Source: an uncultured bacterium
GTDB lineage: Bacteria > Planctomycetota > UBA1135 > GCA-002686595
DNA length: 64,000 bases
Assembly: GCA_937896235.1 (NCBI GenBank)
Contig: CALBMX010000048.1
Coordinates: forward strand, 54,891 to 118,890
Direction: 5' to 3'
The notes under the pieces are model-generated. The model saw only the letters and a program-made list of their open reading frames with translations, had not been told where the DNA came from and did no database searches. The position numbers and the translations under genes are program-made. Each line of letters opens with the position of its first letter. Within the stretch, counting starts at the first letter, position 1. Below, piece after piece: positions 53,437 through 62,711 of this stretch.

Positions 53437-55881
53437 ATGCTTTCACTTTTCACAGCAACTTTTGCCGTCCTACTTCCACTAAGTCCACCTCGCGAGCTTC
53501 CGCTACTGACTCCGCTTGTCTCCCAAGCCAGCTCGGGTGAACAAAGCAACGCAAGCGCTGATCAGCTCCAGGAGCGCCTCGACCTCTTAGTCCAGCGGTT
53601 AGAAATGGAACGCGTCGCTGGTCACATCCCCGGCATGTCTCTAGTGGTCGTCAAGGATGACAAGGTGGTACGAACCCAAGGATTTGGCTTCGCCGATGTC
53701 GGCACGAATCGCGCGGTAGACGCGGAGACGATCTTTGCAATCGGATCGAGCAGCAAGGCGTTTACCTCGGCCCTCGCCGGCATGATCCAAGACGACGGTG
53801 ATCTAGATTTCGACGACCCCGTAACAAAATACCTACCCTACTTTGAGCTGCCGATTGAAGGTCCCGACGAGGACGGCGACTCGATCGTCACCCTCCGAGA
53901 CTTGATGAGCCACCGCACTGGCTTCACGCGCATGACATCCCTTTGGGCGGGCTCCGAGGTCCCCCAAGAGACCATCCTGCGCACGGCGACGAAGGCAGAG
54001 CCATGGGCTGGGTTCCGAGAACAATTCCTCTACAACAACGTCATGTTTTTGGCTGCCGGGATGGCGACCGCTGCTGCTGCTGAGGGACAGTGGAGCGAGC
54101 TTATGGCCCAGCGTATTTTTGAGCCGCTTGGGATGAGCTCCACTTCGCTCTCCATTGCAGAAGTGAATGCGGACAAGCGCCTTGCACTTGGCTACGAATG
54201 GAATGTCGACACGGACACCTATGACCACAAGCAGATGCGCGACCTGGTTGCAATCGGTCCGGCGGGTGGCATCAACTCCAACGCCAGGGACATGGGCCAG
54301 TGGCTGCGCTTTCAACTTGGTCGTGGCGAGTTCGAGGGCACACGCCTGCTTAGTGAAGCCTCTCTTGAGGAGACCTGGTCTCCTAACAATCGTATCGCCG
54401 GTGAGGTGTTTTACGGCCTGGGCTGGATGCTCCGAGAGCAGAGAGGAAAGCGGATCGTTGAGCACGGTGGCAACATTGATGGCTTTGGCGCTCAGGTGAC
54501 TCTGTTCCCCGAAGAGAACCTTGGCTATGCCCTACTCACCAACGTCACATCCACTCCCCTGCAGCAAAAGTCAATCAGCATCGCGCTAGATATATTGTTT
54601 GCCGAGGAGACAGGTGAGGACAGCCCGGCAGCCGGAGCCGCCCCTGAGCTCGACGCTTACCTTGGAAATTATGAAGCTAACTTCGGCTCGTTTCACGATG
54701 ACACTTTTAAGGTGCTGATTCAAAACGAACACCTTGCCGTCGACGTCCCAGGACAGATCGTTTATGAGCTACACAGCCCCGATGAAGAGGGCAAGTGGGT
54801 GTTTCGCATGACCGATCAAATCGCGGTTTCTTTTGTCAGGGACGAGGAGGGCGCTGTGATCGGCCTCAACATGTTCCAAGGTGGAATGAAGTTCGAAATT
54901 CCCCGAGAGGGCTACATTGCACCAGTAGAGATCCCACTGGCCGAGCTCCAACCTTTCTTGGGTGAGTACTTCATTGAGGACCTTCAATCCAACGTCCAAG
55001 TCGTCATTCAAAATGGCCGCCTCGCCGTCGATATCCCAAGTCAGATGGTCTTCGAGCTGCGCACTCCGGACGAAGACGGAAAGCGCGCGTTTCGCATTTC
55101 GGATGAGATGGCCGTCCGCTTCAACGAAGACGAATCCGGCCAGATCATCGGGTTCACCATGTTTGAAGGTGACCATTCCCGGGACGTCAAACGGGTAGGT
55201 GATGCCGCGACCAAGCTGCCGACCCCTGCGGCCCTTGCCGCCCTGCGGAAAACCCCTGGGCCGGCGGGCCTATTGGAAAAATATGGATCCATCCGCACAA
55301 CGGGGACCATCCGCCTAGCTCAAGCCGGCTTGACCGGCACGATTACCCAAACGGAGCGCTTCGACCCACCCGCCCTTCGCGTGACTATCGATTTCGGACC
55401 TTTTGGTGTCACGGAGTATGGGTTCAGCGGCGACGAAGTTTGGGCCTATGAAGCCGCCGTCGGGAAGTCGGTGCTCTCCGGTGCAACCGCACAACAGATG
55501 GCCCGGAAAATCACCACTGTTCTACATGGAGACTGGAATCAGAAATACGATTCTGTAGCGATCCTCGGGGTGGAGCCACTCGATGGAGAAGAGGTCATCT
55601 TGGTGGAGTTGAGCTACGGCGAACTTCCCAGGCAAACGGTTGCGGTTCACGCAAAGACAGGACAGCTCCTCCGAGTCAACGAGACCATGATTTATGGCCC
55701 CATGCGCATGGCCAATACGACCCGGTTTGCAGACTTCCGGGAGGTCGACGGGTTCCTGATTCCCTATCGGGCCACGGAGGAAAACCAGGCGGTAGGCCGA
55801 ACGATTCAGACAACCCAAGACATCGAGCTCGGCCCTGAGCTGGAGGCTAACTTTCACGTCTTTGTAGAGCCTGTCAAGTAA
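53437..55881 (+). CDS. Secreted serine hydrolase (class C beta-lactamase-like) with repeated linker domains
   Basis: 814 residues. The signal peptide is MLSLFTATFAVLLPLS. Residues 45-380 form the beta-lactamase/transpeptidase fold with SxxK (GSSSK, 103-107), YNN (EQFLYNNVMF) and the third motif EHGGNIDGF. Two similar domains of about 90 residues follow (AYLGNYEANF... and PFLGEYFIED...; both contain LAVD(V/I)P.Q(I/M)V(Y/F)EL...PDE(E/D)GK and ...GLNMFQGG/GFTMFEGD), DUF3471-like. The last 220 residues resemble a LolA-like or outer-membrane-lipoprotein sorting fold (LLEKYGSIRTTGTIRLAQAG). It is probably an esterase or D-aminopeptidase-like enzyme in the periplasm. The open frame begins inside the kinase gene, but this start is used because of the signal peptide. 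Confidence 0.88.
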   Translation: MLSLFTATFAVLLPLSPPRELPLLTPLVSQASSGEQSNASADQLQERLDLLVQRLEMERVAGHIPGMSLVVVKDDKVVRTQGFGFADVGTNRAVDAETIFAIGSSSKAFTSALAGMIQDDGDLDFDDPVTKYLPYFELPIEGPDEDGDSIVTLRDLMSHRTGFTRMTSLWAGSEVPQETILRTATKAEPWAGFREQFLYNNVMFLAAGMATAAAAEGQWSELMAQRIFEPLGMSSTSLSIAEVNADKRLALGYEWNVDTDTYDHKQMRDLVAIGPAGGINSNARDMGQWLRFQLGRGEFEGTRLLSEASLEETWSPNNRIAGEVFYGLGWMLREQRGKRIVEHGGNIDGFGAQVTLFPEENLGYALLTNVTSTPLQQKSISIALDILFAEETGEDSPAAGAAPELDAYLGNYEANFGSFHDDTFKVLIQNEHLAVDVPGQIVYELHSPDEEGKWVFRMTDQIAVSFVRDEEGAVIGLNMFQGGMKFEIPREGYIAPVEIPLAELQPFLGEYFIEDLQSNVQVVIQNGRLAVDIPSQMVFELRTPDEDGKRAFRISDEMAVRFNEDESGQIIGFTMFEGDHSRDVKRVGDAATKLPTPAALAALRKTPGPAGLLEKYGSIRTTGTIRLAQAGLTGTITQTERFDPPALRVTIDFGPFGVTEYGFSGDEVWAYEAAVGKSVLSGATAQQMARKITTVLHGDWNQKYDSVAILGVEPLDGEEVILVELSYGELPRQTVAVHAKTGQLLRVNETMIYGPMRMANTTRFADFREVDGFLIPYRATEENQAVGRTIQTTQDIELGPELEANFHVFVEPVK

Positions 55882-55921
55882 GACGCTCTCCCACCAGCTT
55901 TGCTGGCAAGCGTACTTGGCT

Positions 55922-55962
55922 GCGGTGCTGGGATTTGAAATCCCGGTGCCGCTGCTTTTTTT
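55922..55962 (+). terminator. Intrinsic terminator of the serine hydrolase gene
   Basis: A 14-pair stem including four G-T pairs (GCGGTGCTGGGATT...AATCCCGGTGCCGC), 40 bases after the stop, closely followed by TGCTTTTTTT. This is the clearest Rho-independent terminator of the window. Confidence 0.9.
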
Positions 55963-56161
55963 GAGCGACTCTGAACCTGGCCGACTTTCTTCTAAACTCC
56001 CTTTTGAACTGAGCGCTTAGCGGAGAAGGTGCGAGCTAGGATTTACTTTGCGCTCTGCCAAATCCCGACTCTGGCCCTCATTCGCATCGTACCCTCAAGC
56101 TGCTCTCACTCTTCGCGACTTTCGCTCCCCGGGCTCACCTCCTCTTTTCGGGCAGGACTCT

Positions 56162-56925
56162 ATGCCGGAAGACGAGCTTCTTGCGAGCTCGGCCGCCCTC
56201 GCCTAGCTCGAAGGAACAGTTGCTGTTCAGGCAGAGATCGCAACAAGCGGACTCCCTAAAGGTTGGACCTATCTTCAAGACCTTGACGCGAAACTCCTGG
56301 TAGAGAAGTACTGAGGACGACTCGATCCTCGGATCCGTCCCTCCCCCTGGCGACAGCGGACGGGGTGTCGCCCTCTCCTTCGATGACCGTGGCTATCTCT
56401 GCGATGAAGACGCTGACGACTTGGACTACGATGCGTTGTTAGAGTCGATGAAGCTCGACACTTTGGCTGTGAACTCCGCGCGAGAGGGCGCCGGATTCGG
56501 CACGGTCGAATTACTGGAGGTGGGCCGAACGTCCCCACGATGACGGCGACGCGTTTTTTTTTGATCGGAACGGATTACCTTCGCAGGCGAACCCGGTGAG
56601 ACGCTGAGCTATGACATTCGTCTCCTTGGTCGCAATGGCGCCCTCGTCATGCAGGCTGCTGCAAGCTCTGACGAGCTCGACGCCGTCGCCCATGGAAGTA
56701 GGGCCTCCTCGCTTCGACTTAATCTACTCCCGGGAGTCGGTACGATGAGCTTGACTCATCCATCGACAAGGTTGCCCTCTATGGCATTGGCCGTTTGATT
56801 GGGGCCAGGTCTTGGGGAAGGCGGGCATCCTCGCCAAGTTCGGCAAAATTATCGTAGTAGCTGGGGTCGCTCTACTCGCCACCCGAAGGAAGCCTCTTGG
56901 CGGTGGCTCAAAGCATGGAGAGATG
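56162..56925 (+). pseudogene. Decayed DUF2167 membrane protein gene
   Basis: Conserved DUF2167 sequence is spread over three frames with several stops. The first frame has MPEDELLASSAALA, a stop at 56204, LEGTVAVQAEIATSGLPKGW, and a stop at 56312. The next frame has GVALSFDDRGYLCDEDADD, LDYDALLESMK, a stop at 56541, then AGEPGETLSYDIRLLGRNGA. Later come YDELDSSIDKVALYGIGRL (first frame again) and the third frame VLGKAGILAKFGKIIVVAGVALL, the C-terminal membrane segment. At least three frameshifts and three stops make a functional protein impossible. The N-terminal signal sequence may begin near 56085. The limits are approximate. Confidence 0.78.
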
Positions 56926-56969
56926 AAACCCGCGGTAGCGAGAGCTAGACGGACGCCCCAGGGAGGAGG

Positions 56970-58361
56970 CTACTCACCTCTTCCTCCGCGGCCCCCGGCC
57001 GGTATCGCTTCGTTGAAAAAGATGCGCTCGCGCGGCAAAGCGTCGCGCGTGATCCGTGCCACGTCCTCCTCGATAGGGAAAAGATCCCCGCCTTTGAGGA
57101 CGGTAACGACGCGCTCAAGAGATGCTTTACTTTCGCCCTCAGCCTCTGCAAGGGCAGCCTCTATGGCGGACAAGACAGACGTGTCCCTAGCGAGGGCCGC
57201 CCCACACGCCGCAGCGACACCCAGGTCTTGGGAGGCACCCGAAAGAAGTGCGCGCCAAGCGGCCTGGACCTCCTCATTCCGCTGCAGGTAGCCCAATGCG
57301 ACGGCGGCACTAGCGCGCATAGATTCGTCACCTTCGGTGCCGGCCAGTTTGATCAAGCTCTTGCGGACCCCCGAATCGTCGGAACCGCATGCGCCCATTG
57401 CGCGCACCCAAGCGCGCTCGATCTCCGCATCCTTCTCTGACTTGTATTCGGCTTTGACAAACTTCAAGGCGTCGGCCGCACCGAGCTGCTCCAGAGCAAC
57501 GGCTATCTCGTGCCGCGCGTCACGGTCCTTCGTATCCTTGAACTCCGCGATGGCCTCCCAGAACATCTCGGGCGAAATCGCACCCATCGTATGAATCGTC
57601 TCCCCGATTCGGTCCTTGGCAAAAGTCTGCACCGTAAAGCTGAGCTGTGTCTTCACGTACTTCACCGCCTCGGGTTCCGCCGTAAACATCAAACGCCCAA
57701 TCAAACCAACGTTGGTCAAGCCCAAGAAATTCGACTTGGTCTTACTTAGCTCCAGCTCCATCTCACTCGGCGTCATCCCGCGGGCGTGTTTATCGCCAGC
57801 CGCAGCTTCATAGGCCCGCCCCATCAACAAGCGCCGCGGAGGACGAGCCTCTACGGAGAGAGGAGCTGCGGTCTCCGGGTTGACCAAGCTCTCTGCAGTT
57901 TCAAAGCACCAGAGCATTCCATCCCGATCGAGCTCGAAGGGAACGGAGAGCAGGACGTCTCCCTCGCCGTTAAGCCAAAGGTATTGAGGCATCGCAAACA
58001 TGTCCTCGTCGTTGGGAATCAAGACGTTGTCGAGGAGATCGGACTCCATACGTCCGTGATCCTTGCACTCGATTCCCCGAAACCGAGGGCAACCACCGGT
58101 CTTCTTGTGAACCTCGGTTGACGAGACTAAATTGAGTGACCTCTCGGCCGCTGCGAGGATCAACTTATCCTTGAGGAGAGTCTTCAGGAAGAGCTCGCAA
58201 CGCCCCTCGTTTTCAAAGTCGAGCGCAACAAATACGACTCGATTTTCAGCTGCCGCTCTCTCCATGGAATCCGAATAGCTGGCCTGCCACTCAAATTTAG
58301 CCGGTGAGGGTGAGAGCGATAGGCCAAGGCCAAGTGCTACGCAGATCATGGGGAGGTTCAT
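56970..58361 (-). CDS. Secreted protein: thioredoxin-like domain followed by HEAT-like repeats
   Basis: 463 residues with signal peptide MNLPMICVALGLGLSLSPSPA. Residues 25-165 read as a thioredoxin-fold domain (ENRVVFVALDFENEGRCELF and the cis-Pro strand MPQYLWLNGEGDVLL) without a CxxC at the usual site. Residues 225-440 are helical HEAT/PBS-like repeats (HEIAVALEQLGAADALKFVKAEY, RASAAVALGYLQRNEEV, VAAACGAALARDTSV). The tail is glycine/arginine-rich (GGRGGRGE). It may be a periplasmic scaffold; no catalytic residues are seen. It is downstream of the aminotransferase gene on the same strand, 49 bases away. Confidence 0.75.
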   Translation of the reverse strand: MNLPMICVALGLGLSLSPSPAKFEWQASYSDSMERAAAENRVVFVALDFENEGRCELFLKTLLKDKLILAAAERSLNLVSSTEVHKKTGGCPRFRGIECKDHGRMESDLLDNVLIPNDEDMFAMPQYLWLNGEGDVLLSVPFELDRDGMLWCFETAESLVNPETAAPLSVEARPPRRLLMGRAYEAAAGDKHARGMTPSEMELELSKTKSNFLGLTNVGLIGRLMFTAEPEAVKYVKTQLSFTVQTFAKDRIGETIHTMGAISPEMFWEAIAEFKDTKDRDARHEIAVALEQLGAADALKFVKAEYKSEKDAEIERAWVRAMGACGSDDSGVRKSLIKLAGTEGDESMRASAAVALGYLQRNEEVQAAWRALLSGASQDLGVAAACGAALARDTSVLSAIEAALAEAEGESKASLERVVTVLKGGDLFPIEEDVARITRDALPRERIFFNEAIPAGGRGGRGE

Positions 58362-58410
58362 GCCCCCTACTTCGCACCACCCGGGCCTCTGTTGCCAGAA
58401 TATTCCCGGC

Positions 58411-59733
58411 CTACTCGTTACGAGCGAGTTTCTGGAAGCCGAGCGCCATGGCAGCGATGAGGGCGTCGATTTCCGCCTCGCCCATCACCGTGGAAAGTGC
58501 GATCGAGCACGTGTTGATCATCAGGAATCCCGAATCGAACAGGTGATCCAACTGCATTTTCAACATACGGCTCTCTTCGGGAGTCGGGTACGACTCCCGA
58601 TAGTTCTCGGGTACCTTCTCCTTAAAGTGCACGCGCAGCATCGAGCCGCCGCCCGTCACGCAGGCTTTGAGTCCAGCCTGTTCGATCGCAGTTTCGATGC
58701 CGGTCATCGCCCGCTTACAGAGCTGGTTTAGGCGCGCCACAGCAGCCTCGTCAAACAGCTCCATGGCGGTCAAACCGGCAATCATCGTGATCGGATTCGC
58801 GGAGAACGTCCCCGAGTGGGGAAACAGGACTTTTTCGGCGAGCGGGTTCATCACGTCCATGACCTCCGCGCGACCCGCGATAGCACCCACGGGGAATCCA
58901 CCACCGATCGCCTTGCCAAGAGCTGTCAAGTCCGGCTCGAACGCGTACCACGATTGAGCGCCACCAAACTCGGAGCGGAAGGTCACAACCTCGTCCAAAA
59001 CAAGGAGCACGCCGTTGTCCCGAGTCCACTTGCGAAGCGCCAAAATATAGTCGGCGTTTACCGGCTTGAGCCCGACTCGATGGGGCATCAAGTCAATCAG
59101 AACACAGGCGAGCTCGGACTTGCTGGCTTCTAAAATGGCGAGCGCGTGCTCCGTATCGTTAAACGGGATGACGACCACGTCGTTCAGGGTCGATGCCGGG
59201 GTGCCGTAGGAGACCGGCAAACTGTTCGGACGATCAACACCCCCCCACTGGTCGGGTTTGGATGTTTGGCTGACCTCTGCAAAATCGTAGAGACCGTGAT
59301 AAGCCCCCTCGACCTTCGCGATCTTAGGGCGACCGGTAAACGCACGAGAGGCCTTGAGCGCACCCATCACCGCTTCCGTTCCGGAATTGACAAAGCGCAC
59401 CTTCTCAAAACTCGGCGCACGGCTACAGATGTATTCTGCATAGCGAATCTCGACTTCGGTAGCCAAGGTAAACGCAGTACCCTTCGCCAGCTGCTCGGTC
59501 ACCGCGGACACGATTGCGGGGTGGGCGTGGCCGTGCAGCAACGAGGCCATGTTGTTGGAAAAGTCGATTCGCTCCACGCCTTCGATATCGACGACGCGAC
59601 AGCCAGAGGCGTAGTCGGCGTAAAGCGGATGAGGCGTCCGAAGCACCGTGTTACGGCTGACGCCACCTGGAAGGATTTTGAGGGCGCGTTCGTATAGCGC
59701 CGCACTTTTGGATAGTTCCGTGTTGGTACTCAT
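58411..59733 (-). CDS. Class III PLP aminotransferase (GSA-aminomutase-like)
   Basis: 440 residues, fold type I. The PLP Lys is Lys274 in ALGKAIGGGFPVGA, the Asp that binds the pyridine ring is in LLVLDEVVTFR (Asp247), and VNSGTEAV and YHGLYD bind cofactor phosphate. HSGTFSANPI follows. The sequence resembles glutamate-1-semialdehyde aminomutase and beta-amino-acid aminotransferases, but this gene stands in an operon with KamA and CoA-transferase genes. An omega- or beta-amino-acid aminotransferase acting on beta-lysine or its products is therefore a better guess than haem synthesis. It lies 14 bases after the CoA-transferase B gene. Confidence 0.9.
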   Translation of the reverse strand: MSTNTELSKSAALYERALKILPGGVSRNTVLRTPHPLYADYASGCRVVDIEGVERIDFSNNMASLLHGHAHPAIVSAVTEQLAKGTAFTLATEVEIRYAEYICSRAPSFEKVRFVNSGTEAVMGALKASRAFTGRPKIAKVEGAYHGLYDFAEVSQTSKPDQWGGVDRPNSLPVSYGTPASTLNDVVVIPFNDTEHALAILEASKSELACVLIDLMPHRVGLKPVNADYILALRKWTRDNGVLLVLDEVVTFRSEFGGAQSWYAFEPDLTALGKAIGGGFPVGAIAGRAEVMDVMNPLAEKVLFPHSGTFSANPITMIAGLTAMELFDEAAVARLNQLCKRAMTGIETAIEQAGLKACVTGGGSMLRVHFKEKVPENYRESYPTPEESRMLKMQLDHLFDSGFLMINTCSIALSTVMGEAEIDALIAAMALGFQKLARNE

Positions 59734-59747
59734 GAAACAGAGATGCG

Positions 59748-60419
59748 CTACGGCGCGATAGGGAGCAGAGGAGCACCTGTGCGCTCTTGGGCGTATTCAA
59801 AGCTAACGCCGGGACTCAACTCGATCAGTTGGAAACCTCGCGGCGTGATCTCAATAACGGCGAGGTCGGTATAGATTCGATTAACAACACCTGGGCCGGT
59901 TAGGGGATACGTGCACTCATCCACTAGCTTGGGGGAGCCCTGCTTAGTGCAATGTTGGGTCACCACAAAAATGCACTTCACCCCTGCGACCAAGTCCATA
60001 GCGCCGCCGACCGCGGGGATCGCGTCGGGTCCGCCGGTAGACCAGTTCGCCAAGTCGCCATTCTTCGCAACTTGAAGGGCTCCCAGGACACACAGGTCGA
60101 TGTGCCCGCCACGAATCATCGCGAAGCTATCGGGATGATGGAAGTAGCTCGCACCTGGCAGCGCGGTCACCTGGCGTTTACCAGCATTGATCAGCTCGGG
60201 GTTTCCCTCACCCTCAGCGGGTGAGGGTCCCATTCCGAGCAATCCATTTTCAGTGTGGTAGATGAACTCTCGACCCTCTGGAACAAATTTGGCTATGAGC
60301 TCTGGGATGCCAATCCCCAAGTTCACATAGGAGCCGTCGGGGATATCTTGAGCGACACGTTTCGCCATTTCGTCGCGAGTGCGTCCGATGATCTCGCTGT
60401 TACTCATCTCAGGGCTCAT
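59748..60419 (-). CDS. 3-oxoacid CoA-transferase subunit B
   Basis: 223 residues. The catalytic Glu is in YHTENGLLGMGP, and the PcaJ/ScoB blocks INAGKRQVTALPGASYFHHPDSF and MIRGGHIDLCVLGALQV are intact. With subunit A it forms the enzyme that moves CoA from succinyl- or acetyl-CoA to a 3-oxo acid. The ATG overlaps the stop of subunit A by four bases (ATGA), so the two are coupled. PcaIJ, ScoAB and AtoDA types cannot be separated safely by eye. Confidence 0.93.
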   Translation of the reverse strand: MSPEMSNSEIIGRTRDEMAKRVAQDIPDGSYVNLGIGIPELIAKFVPEGREFIYHTENGLLGMGPSPAEGEGNPELINAGKRQVTALPGASYFHHPDSFAMIRGGHIDLCVLGALQVAKNGDLANWSTGGPDAIPAVGGAMDLVAGVKCIFVVTQHCTKQGSPKLVDECTYPLTGPGVVNRIYTDLAVIEITPRGFQLIELSPGVSFEYAQERTGAPLLPIAP

Positions 60420-61126
60420 GGATAGGAGACGCCTGCCGCGACAAGCGCCGACTCATGCTGTGGATTCTCAACCAAGACAACTCGATTTACGAATATCCCG
60501 GGGGTGATGATGTTTTCAGGATCGATCTCCCCGGCCGGGACGATCGACTCCGATTGCACGATGGTCACCTTTCCAGCCATCGCCATCGCCGGTCCAAAGT
60601 TGCGTGCCGTCTTGTTGTAGATCAGGTTCCCATAGGGGTCCGCTCGCTTGCACTTGATTAACGAAAAGTCCGCCGAAAGACCGAATTCGAGCACGTATTC
60701 GCGACTTCCGAAGGTCCGCTTCTCCTTTCCAATTTCCAGCGGTGTACCGACAGACGTCGCCGTGAAGAAGGCGGGGATCCCAGCTCCTCCGGCCCGAATG
60801 CGCTCCGCAAGTGTGCCTTGTGGGACGAGCTCCAGCTCGATCTTTCCAGCCTTGTACAGCTCTGGAAAGACGGTTGAATTCAACGAGCGCGGGTACGAGC
60901 AAATCATCTTCGCAACGCGACCAGCTTTGATCAGAGCGGCGAGGCCGACCTCGCCACTTCCGGTATTATTGTTGATTACAGTCAGGCCTGTAGCGCCTTG
61001 GTCGATCAGAGCGTGGATGAGCTCAATAGGGCTGCCCGCCTCGCCAAACCCACCGACCATCACGGTTGCACCGTCGCAAATATCCGCGACGGCTGAGGCG
61101 AGACTTTCAACTCGTTTGTCGATCAT
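60416..61126 (-). CDS. 3-oxoacid CoA-transferase subunit A
   Basis: 236 residues. The CoA-binding glycine loop is VMVGGFGEAGSPIELI near the N-terminus, followed by NNNTGSGEVGLAALI, EFGLSADFSLIKCKRADPYGNL and KVTIVQSESIVPAGEIDPENI, all family blocks. It partners subunit B, which it overlaps. The KamA gene ends 3 bases upstream, so the order kamA, A, B, aminotransferase forms one transcript. The pathway is probably conversion of an amino-acid-derived 3-oxo acid to its CoA ester. Confidence 0.93.
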   Translation of the reverse strand: MIDKRVESLASAVADICDGATVMVGGFGEAGSPIELIHALIDQGATGLTVINNNTGSGEVGLAALIKAGRVAKMICSYPRSLNSTVFPELYKAGKIELELVPQGTLAERIRAGGAGIPAFFTATSVGTPLEIGKEKRTFGSREYVLEFGLSADFSLIKCKRADPYGNLIYNKTARNFGPAMAMAGKVTIVQSESIVPAGEIDPENIITPGIFVNRVVLVENPQHESALVAAGVSYP

Positions 61127-61129
61127 CGC

Positions 61130-62560
61130 TCAGGCTTTGCTTCCGACGGGAGCAGCGGTCACGCGCGAGTATTCGAACAGGCCCGCCTCGTCATAGATGA
61201 CTCGATCGGCGTAACCATCAAACCAAATAGCATCGGGGTTGCGCGCGACGATGCACACCTTACCCCGATCGCCTGCCTTGGCGGCATTGCGTAGGATTTT
61301 GAAGATCACCACCCCATTCTCGGTCCCGGGGACACCGGGAATCGGTCCGTTGGTAACGGCTGCAACTTCCGTCTTGCCCTTGTAATGTGTGATCGACAAG
61401 CGGGCATGAGTCTCAACGCCAGAGAGTCCCTTCTGAGACTCGTTGAGGAGCTTCCACGCGGTTTCGATTGGGATGTTGAACGCCTCGTGCGCGATGATGT
61501 CACGACCGCAGAAGAAGTAGTGGTTGTGCGCACCTACACGCTTAATAGCGCGCTGCATGATGCGCAGAGCATCGGAATCATCGTTGATCCCCTTGATGAG
61601 AGGCGACTGGTTCTCAATCGTCACCCAGCCGCGCTTTACAAGGCTGTCCATGGCGAGCTTCGTAGCTGGATGCCAGATGAAGATTCCCATCTCATCCATG
61701 ATGTAGTTGCCGCCCTCGTCCTTGAGAAGAAACTCGTCGGGGTGGTTGAAGTGCACCATCAGGCGTAGCCCAACATCGGGGTATGTTGCGTGGAAGCTGT
61801 CGAGCATCGCCATGAAGCTCGCGTCAAAACGTTGCGGGAAGAACGCGAGCTCTTTTGTACCAAGGCGAATCGACTCGATTCCAGCTTCGGCAAGCGCACT
61901 AAACCACTCCGCTATTTTCGAGTTGGTTAGCACCATCGGGTCTCCACCAGACAGCAGGATCTCGCGTAGCTTCTCGCGACCACTCTCGGGATGCCGACCA
62001 CCGTTTGCGGCAACGATTTCGTTATGCGAGCGGATGTAAGCAGTGATCGCTGGGATTTGGGCAAGTCCTTTTTTCGCAACCGTTCCATCCCCGCGCTCGA
62101 TCTCCTTGCGGCTGATCAGCTCCTCTCGATAGCAAAAGCGGCAGTGAGCCGAGCACGTCGAGACAACGTACATTAGCCCCATCTCGTATTTATGGAGCAG
62201 CCCCTCTACCGGACTGTAGTCCATCTGATGGCCAGGATCTTCCGAACCGACCAGACTCTCCGTCTCCGAGGGGTCCGCTTTGACCAGTCGCCGAATCGGC
62301 GCACTGTTCTGCGCGAGCTCGGCATAGTGGCGAGTCATCTTTACCGGCATGCGCGCCTCCACATCCCGCTCCGTATCTTTGAGGTTACGCAGCGCCTCCA
62401 GCTCTTCCTGAGAGTAGAAGTCCTTCACAAAATCCGGAGCCTTGTCATTCAGGAAAGGCTTGAGGCCGTTGATGCTCTCGCGGTCGTATTTGACGTTCTC
62501 AACGGTGTCGAGAAATGCCTGTTCGCGCGCTGAAGGGACGTACTTTTCGGAGCTGGTCAT
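61130..62560 (-). CDS. kamA: KamA-family radical SAM aminomutase (lysine 2,3-aminomutase-like)
   Basis: 476 residues from the chosen ATG. The radical SAM cluster motif is CSAHCRFCY (Cys136, Cys140, Cys143), and LLSGGDPMVLTN binds SAM. The typical KamA N-terminus (...KMTRHYAELAQ) and the LGTKELAFFPQRF segment are present. Lysine 2,3-aminomutase moves the amino group of L-lysine from C2 to C3 with PLP. In the C-terminal part the usual PGGGGK around the PLP Lys is replaced by HYKGKTE, so this is a divergent member and the substrate may not be lysine. The C-terminal zinc cysteines of the clostridial enzyme are not seen. It is divergent from the RpiR regulator and first in the operon. Confidence 0.88.
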   Translation of the reverse strand: MTSSEKYVPSAREQAFLDTVENVKYDRESINGLKPFLNDKAPDFVKDFYSQEELEALRNLKDTERDVEARMPVKMTRHYAELAQNSAPIRRLVKADPSETESLVGSEDPGHQMDYSPVEGLLHKYEMGLMYVVSTCSAHCRFCYREELISRKEIERGDGTVAKKGLAQIPAITAYIRSHNEIVAANGGRHPESGREKLREILLSGGDPMVLTNSKIAEWFSALAEAGIESIRLGTKELAFFPQRFDASFMAMLDSFHATYPDVGLRLMVHFNHPDEFLLKDEGGNYIMDEMGIFIWHPATKLAMDSLVKRGWVTIENQSPLIKGINDDSDALRIMQRAIKRVGAHNHYFFCGRDIIAHEAFNIPIETAWKLLNESQKGLSGVETHARLSITHYKGKTEVAAVTNGPIPGVPGTENGVVIFKILRNAAKAGDRGKVCIVARNPDAIWFDGYADRVIYDEAGLFEYSRVTAAPVGSKA

Positions 62561-62664
62561 GATGGGTATCGCATGGGCGGTTGAAAGGTGGAGGCCCGTG
62601 GTTTTTCGCCTCGGTCTCCGAATCAAGGGGTCGGCGCCAAACCCGGAGGCCTGTAACCGAATGG

Positions 62665-62685
62665 ACATATTGCTCGAAGATATGT
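62665..62685. promoter_or_regulatory. Candidate operator between kamA and the RpiR regulator
   Basis: A perfect 6-base inverted repeat ACATAT...ATATGT with a 9-base spacer, 26 bases upstream of the regulator start and about 105 bases upstream of kamA. Its position between divergent genes fits a site through which the regulator controls both. RpiR-type operators are not well defined, so this is a guess. Confidence 0.4.
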
Positions 62686-62711
62686 AACGTGGTGTTCACA
62701 AAGTGATCAAA

